A stretch of 64,000 nucleotides of DNA, from the NCBI RefSeq assembly GCF_012933545.1, contig NZ_JAADJU010000017.1, forward strand, positions 1 to 64,000, given 5' to 3'. Every line of letters starts with the position of its first letter. Position 1 is the first letter of the stretch. This document shows, piece after piece, positions 62,642 through 64,000 of this stretch. The notes under the pieces were generated by a model that did not search any database, had not been told where the DNA came from, and saw only the letters and a list, made by a program, of their open reading frames with translations. The stretch is from Rouxiella aceris. GTDB lineage: Bacteria > Pseudomonadota > Gammaproteobacteria > Enterobacterales > Enterobacteriaceae. Both the position numbers and the translations under genes were made by a program.

Positions 62642-63943
62642 GTGAACATCACTCGTCGGCAGCGCGCGACTACCGCGGCAGGCCAATCGGTAAATGATGA
62701 CGATCTGCACGTTGCTACCCCGCAAGTCTCAATACCAGCCAAGAACATTTTTATCAAACGCGGTACCCCACAGTTTATCCGTGTCACGCTAGCGCTGTTT
62801 TCCGCCGGGTTGGCCACCTTTGCTTTACTTTACTGCGTGCAGCCGATAATGCCGGTGCTATCGCAAAGTTTTGGTGTGTCTCCCGCCACCAGTAGCCTGT
62901 CGCTTTCTGCGGCCACCGGGCTGCTGGCAATTGGTCTGCTGTTCACCGGACCGATTTCCGATGCGGTGGGCCGTAAGAATGTTATGGTCGTCGGCTTGAT
63001 GTTGGCGGCTATCTGTACCCTGATTTGTTCGGTAATGACCAGTTGGCATGCCATTTTGCTGATGCGTGCGCTGGTCGGCTTGTCGCTAAGTGGCGTCGCT
63101 GCCGTGGCCATGACCTATCTGAGTGAAGAGATCCATCCCAGCGTGGTGGCATTCTCGATGGGGCTTTATATCAGCGGTAATTCCATCGGCGGGATGAGTG
63201 GCCGTCTGCTGACCGGTGTCCTGACCGACTTTGTCTCCTGGCGCGTGGCTATTGCTTTTATCGGTGTCTTCGCGCTCGCTGCCGCCAGCATGTTCTGGAA
63301 GATCCTCCCGGCTTCTCGACATTTTCGCGCCAGTTCCCTGCGCCCGCACAAGCTGGTGATCAATTTTAAACTGCACTGGCGTGACAGTGGATTGCCGTTA
63401 CTGTTTGCCGAAGGTTTCCTGCTGATGGGCAGTTTTGTCACCATGTTTAACTATATCGGCTACCGGTTGCTGGCTTCGCCCTATTATATGAGTCAGGCAG
63501 TGGTTGGCGTACTTTCACTCGCGTATCTGATGGGCACTTACAGTTCCCCCAAAGCCGGGGCATTGACCGCAGTCTATGGCCGAGGACCGGTGTTAATCGG
63601 TGCGTTGATATTGATGCTGACCGGTATTTTGATCACCGCCTTTAGCTCGGTTTTGCTGGTATTTATCGGAATGGCGATGGTTACTGCCGGCTTCTTTGCT
63701 GCCCACTCGGTGGCCAGTGGTTGGATAGGCCGGCGTGCAAAACGTGCCAAAGGTCAGGCTTCATCGTTATATCTGTTCTGTTACTACGCCGGTTCCAGCG
63801 TCGCCGGTACCCTTGGCGGATTGTTCTGGAAGAATTTTGCCTGGAACGGTATTACGCTGTACATCAGTGTGATGCTACTGCTGGCGATTGTTATCGGGTA
63901 TCGCCTGATGCGCCTGCCGGAATCACGTATTATTCGCGGCTAA
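62642..63943 (+). CDS. ynfM: MFS transporter YnfM
   Basis: The 433-residue inner-membrane protein has a hydrophilic N-terminus of about 45 residues followed by twelve membrane segments. Motifs are LLYCVQPIMPVLSQSFGVSP, GPISDAVGRKNVMVVGLMLA (motif A) and ALVGLSLSGVAAVAMTYLSE. YnfM belongs to the AraJ/arabinose-efflux-like MFS group, and its natural substrate is uncertain. AAGGATTTAAA stands before the start codon, which is GTG (62642). Divergent from ynfL as in E. coli. Confidence 0.93.
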   Translation: MNITRRQRATTAAGQSVNDDDLHVATPQVSIPAKNIFIKRGTPQFIRVTLALFSAGLATFALLYCVQPIMPVLSQSFGVSPATSSLSLSAATGLLAIGLLFTGPISDAVGRKNVMVVGLMLAAICTLICSVMTSWHAILLMRALVGLSLSGVAAVAMTYLSEEIHPSVVAFSMGLYISGNSIGGMSGRLLTGVLTDFVSWRVAIAFIGVFALAAASMFWKILPASRHFRASSLRPHKLVINFKLHWRDSGLPLLFAEGFLLMGSFVTMFNYIGYRLLASPYYMSQAVVGVLSLAYLMGTYSSPKAGALTAVYGRGPVLIGALILMLTGILITAFSSVLLVFIGMAMVTAGFFAAHSVASGWIGRRAKRAKGQASSLYLFCYYAGSSVAGTLGGLFWKNFAWNGITLYISVMLLLAIVIGYRLMRLPESRIIRG

Positions 63944-63964
63944 TCTCTCTGTTATGATGTTTTT

Positions 63965-63986
63965 GCGGGCCACGTTTGTGGCTCGC
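63965..63986 (+). terminator. Hairpin after ynfM
   Basis: GCGGGCCAC (63965-63973) pairs with GTGGCTCGC (63978-63986), one G-T pair, 4-base loop. No T run follows inside the window, so it is only a possible terminator. Confidence 0.4.
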
Positions 63987-64000
63987 CTCCTCGCCTCTTT

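Noticed and set aside
1..64000. CRISPR arrays, tRNA, rRNA, attachment sites
   Set aside because: No regularly spaced repeats, no tRNA cloverleaf with a conserved T-loop and no rRNA segment were found on reading. Absence of short RNAs cannot be proved without a covariance search.

Overview
The window is a chromosomal segment of a gamma-proteobacterium of the order Enterobacterales. This is supported by kup (622 codons, the usual enterobacterial length), a type VI secretion TssM of the enterobacterial type, and a right arm that keeps the Escherichia coli order ynfA-ynfB-ynfD ... ynfK(bioD2)-mlc-ynfL-ynfM. The genus cannot be fixed from the sequence. No rRNA, tRNA or CRISPR array was seen.

Left edge (1-8.6 kb) is a degraded accessory region. 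The end of an IS3-family element cuts a gene just before tssM. tssM itself is intact, but the gene after it stops after 15 codons. AT-rich DNA follows, with two tandem paralogous secreted proteins, a membrane protein, a second fragment of the same family as the gene before tssM, a possible transposase remnant and two small unknown genes. Only one complete core T6SS gene is visible, so this looks like the broken end of a T6SS locus, possibly with orphan immunity genes.

8.6-30.7 kb is a series of small metabolic and regulatory modules. It holds alcohol and aldehyde dehydrogenases with a divergent AcoR-type sigma-54 activator, including a -24/-12 promoter and palindromic upstream sites. It then has an aldo/keto reductase, a two-peptide small-protein unit, a methyltransferase, hcxA, an alpha/beta hydrolase with its TetR repressor and two matching operators, and a RES-Xre toxin-antitoxin pair. 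These are followed by yqfB, an HD hydrolase, a GlxA-type AraC regulator, tag, a DadA-like oxidoreductase, an ABC importer of the iron/aminoethylphosphonate type, an MmyB-type regulator with a divergent SDR, and an N-acetylglucosamine-kinase-like gene.

30.7-37.9 kb is a purine catabolism block: xdhA-xdhB-xdhC, a RutR-like TetR regulator and guanine deaminase, with RutR-like sites before xdhA and guaD. kup follows. Then come an AraC/MdaB-like pair and a sugar ABC importer operon (binding protein, two permeases, PfkB kinase, ATPase) divergent from a ROK repressor, with two nearly identical palindromic operators in between. An MFS exporter, an aldo/keto reductase and ydfG close this part.

51.8-64 kb is the conserved ynf region, interrupted between ynfD and bioD2 by an accessory block: a penicillin G acylase precursor, a DHA2 exporter that appears to start with a non-standard ATC codon, and a pyruvate-decarboxylase-type 2-oxo-acid decarboxylase. 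This acylase block is the most distinctive content of the window.
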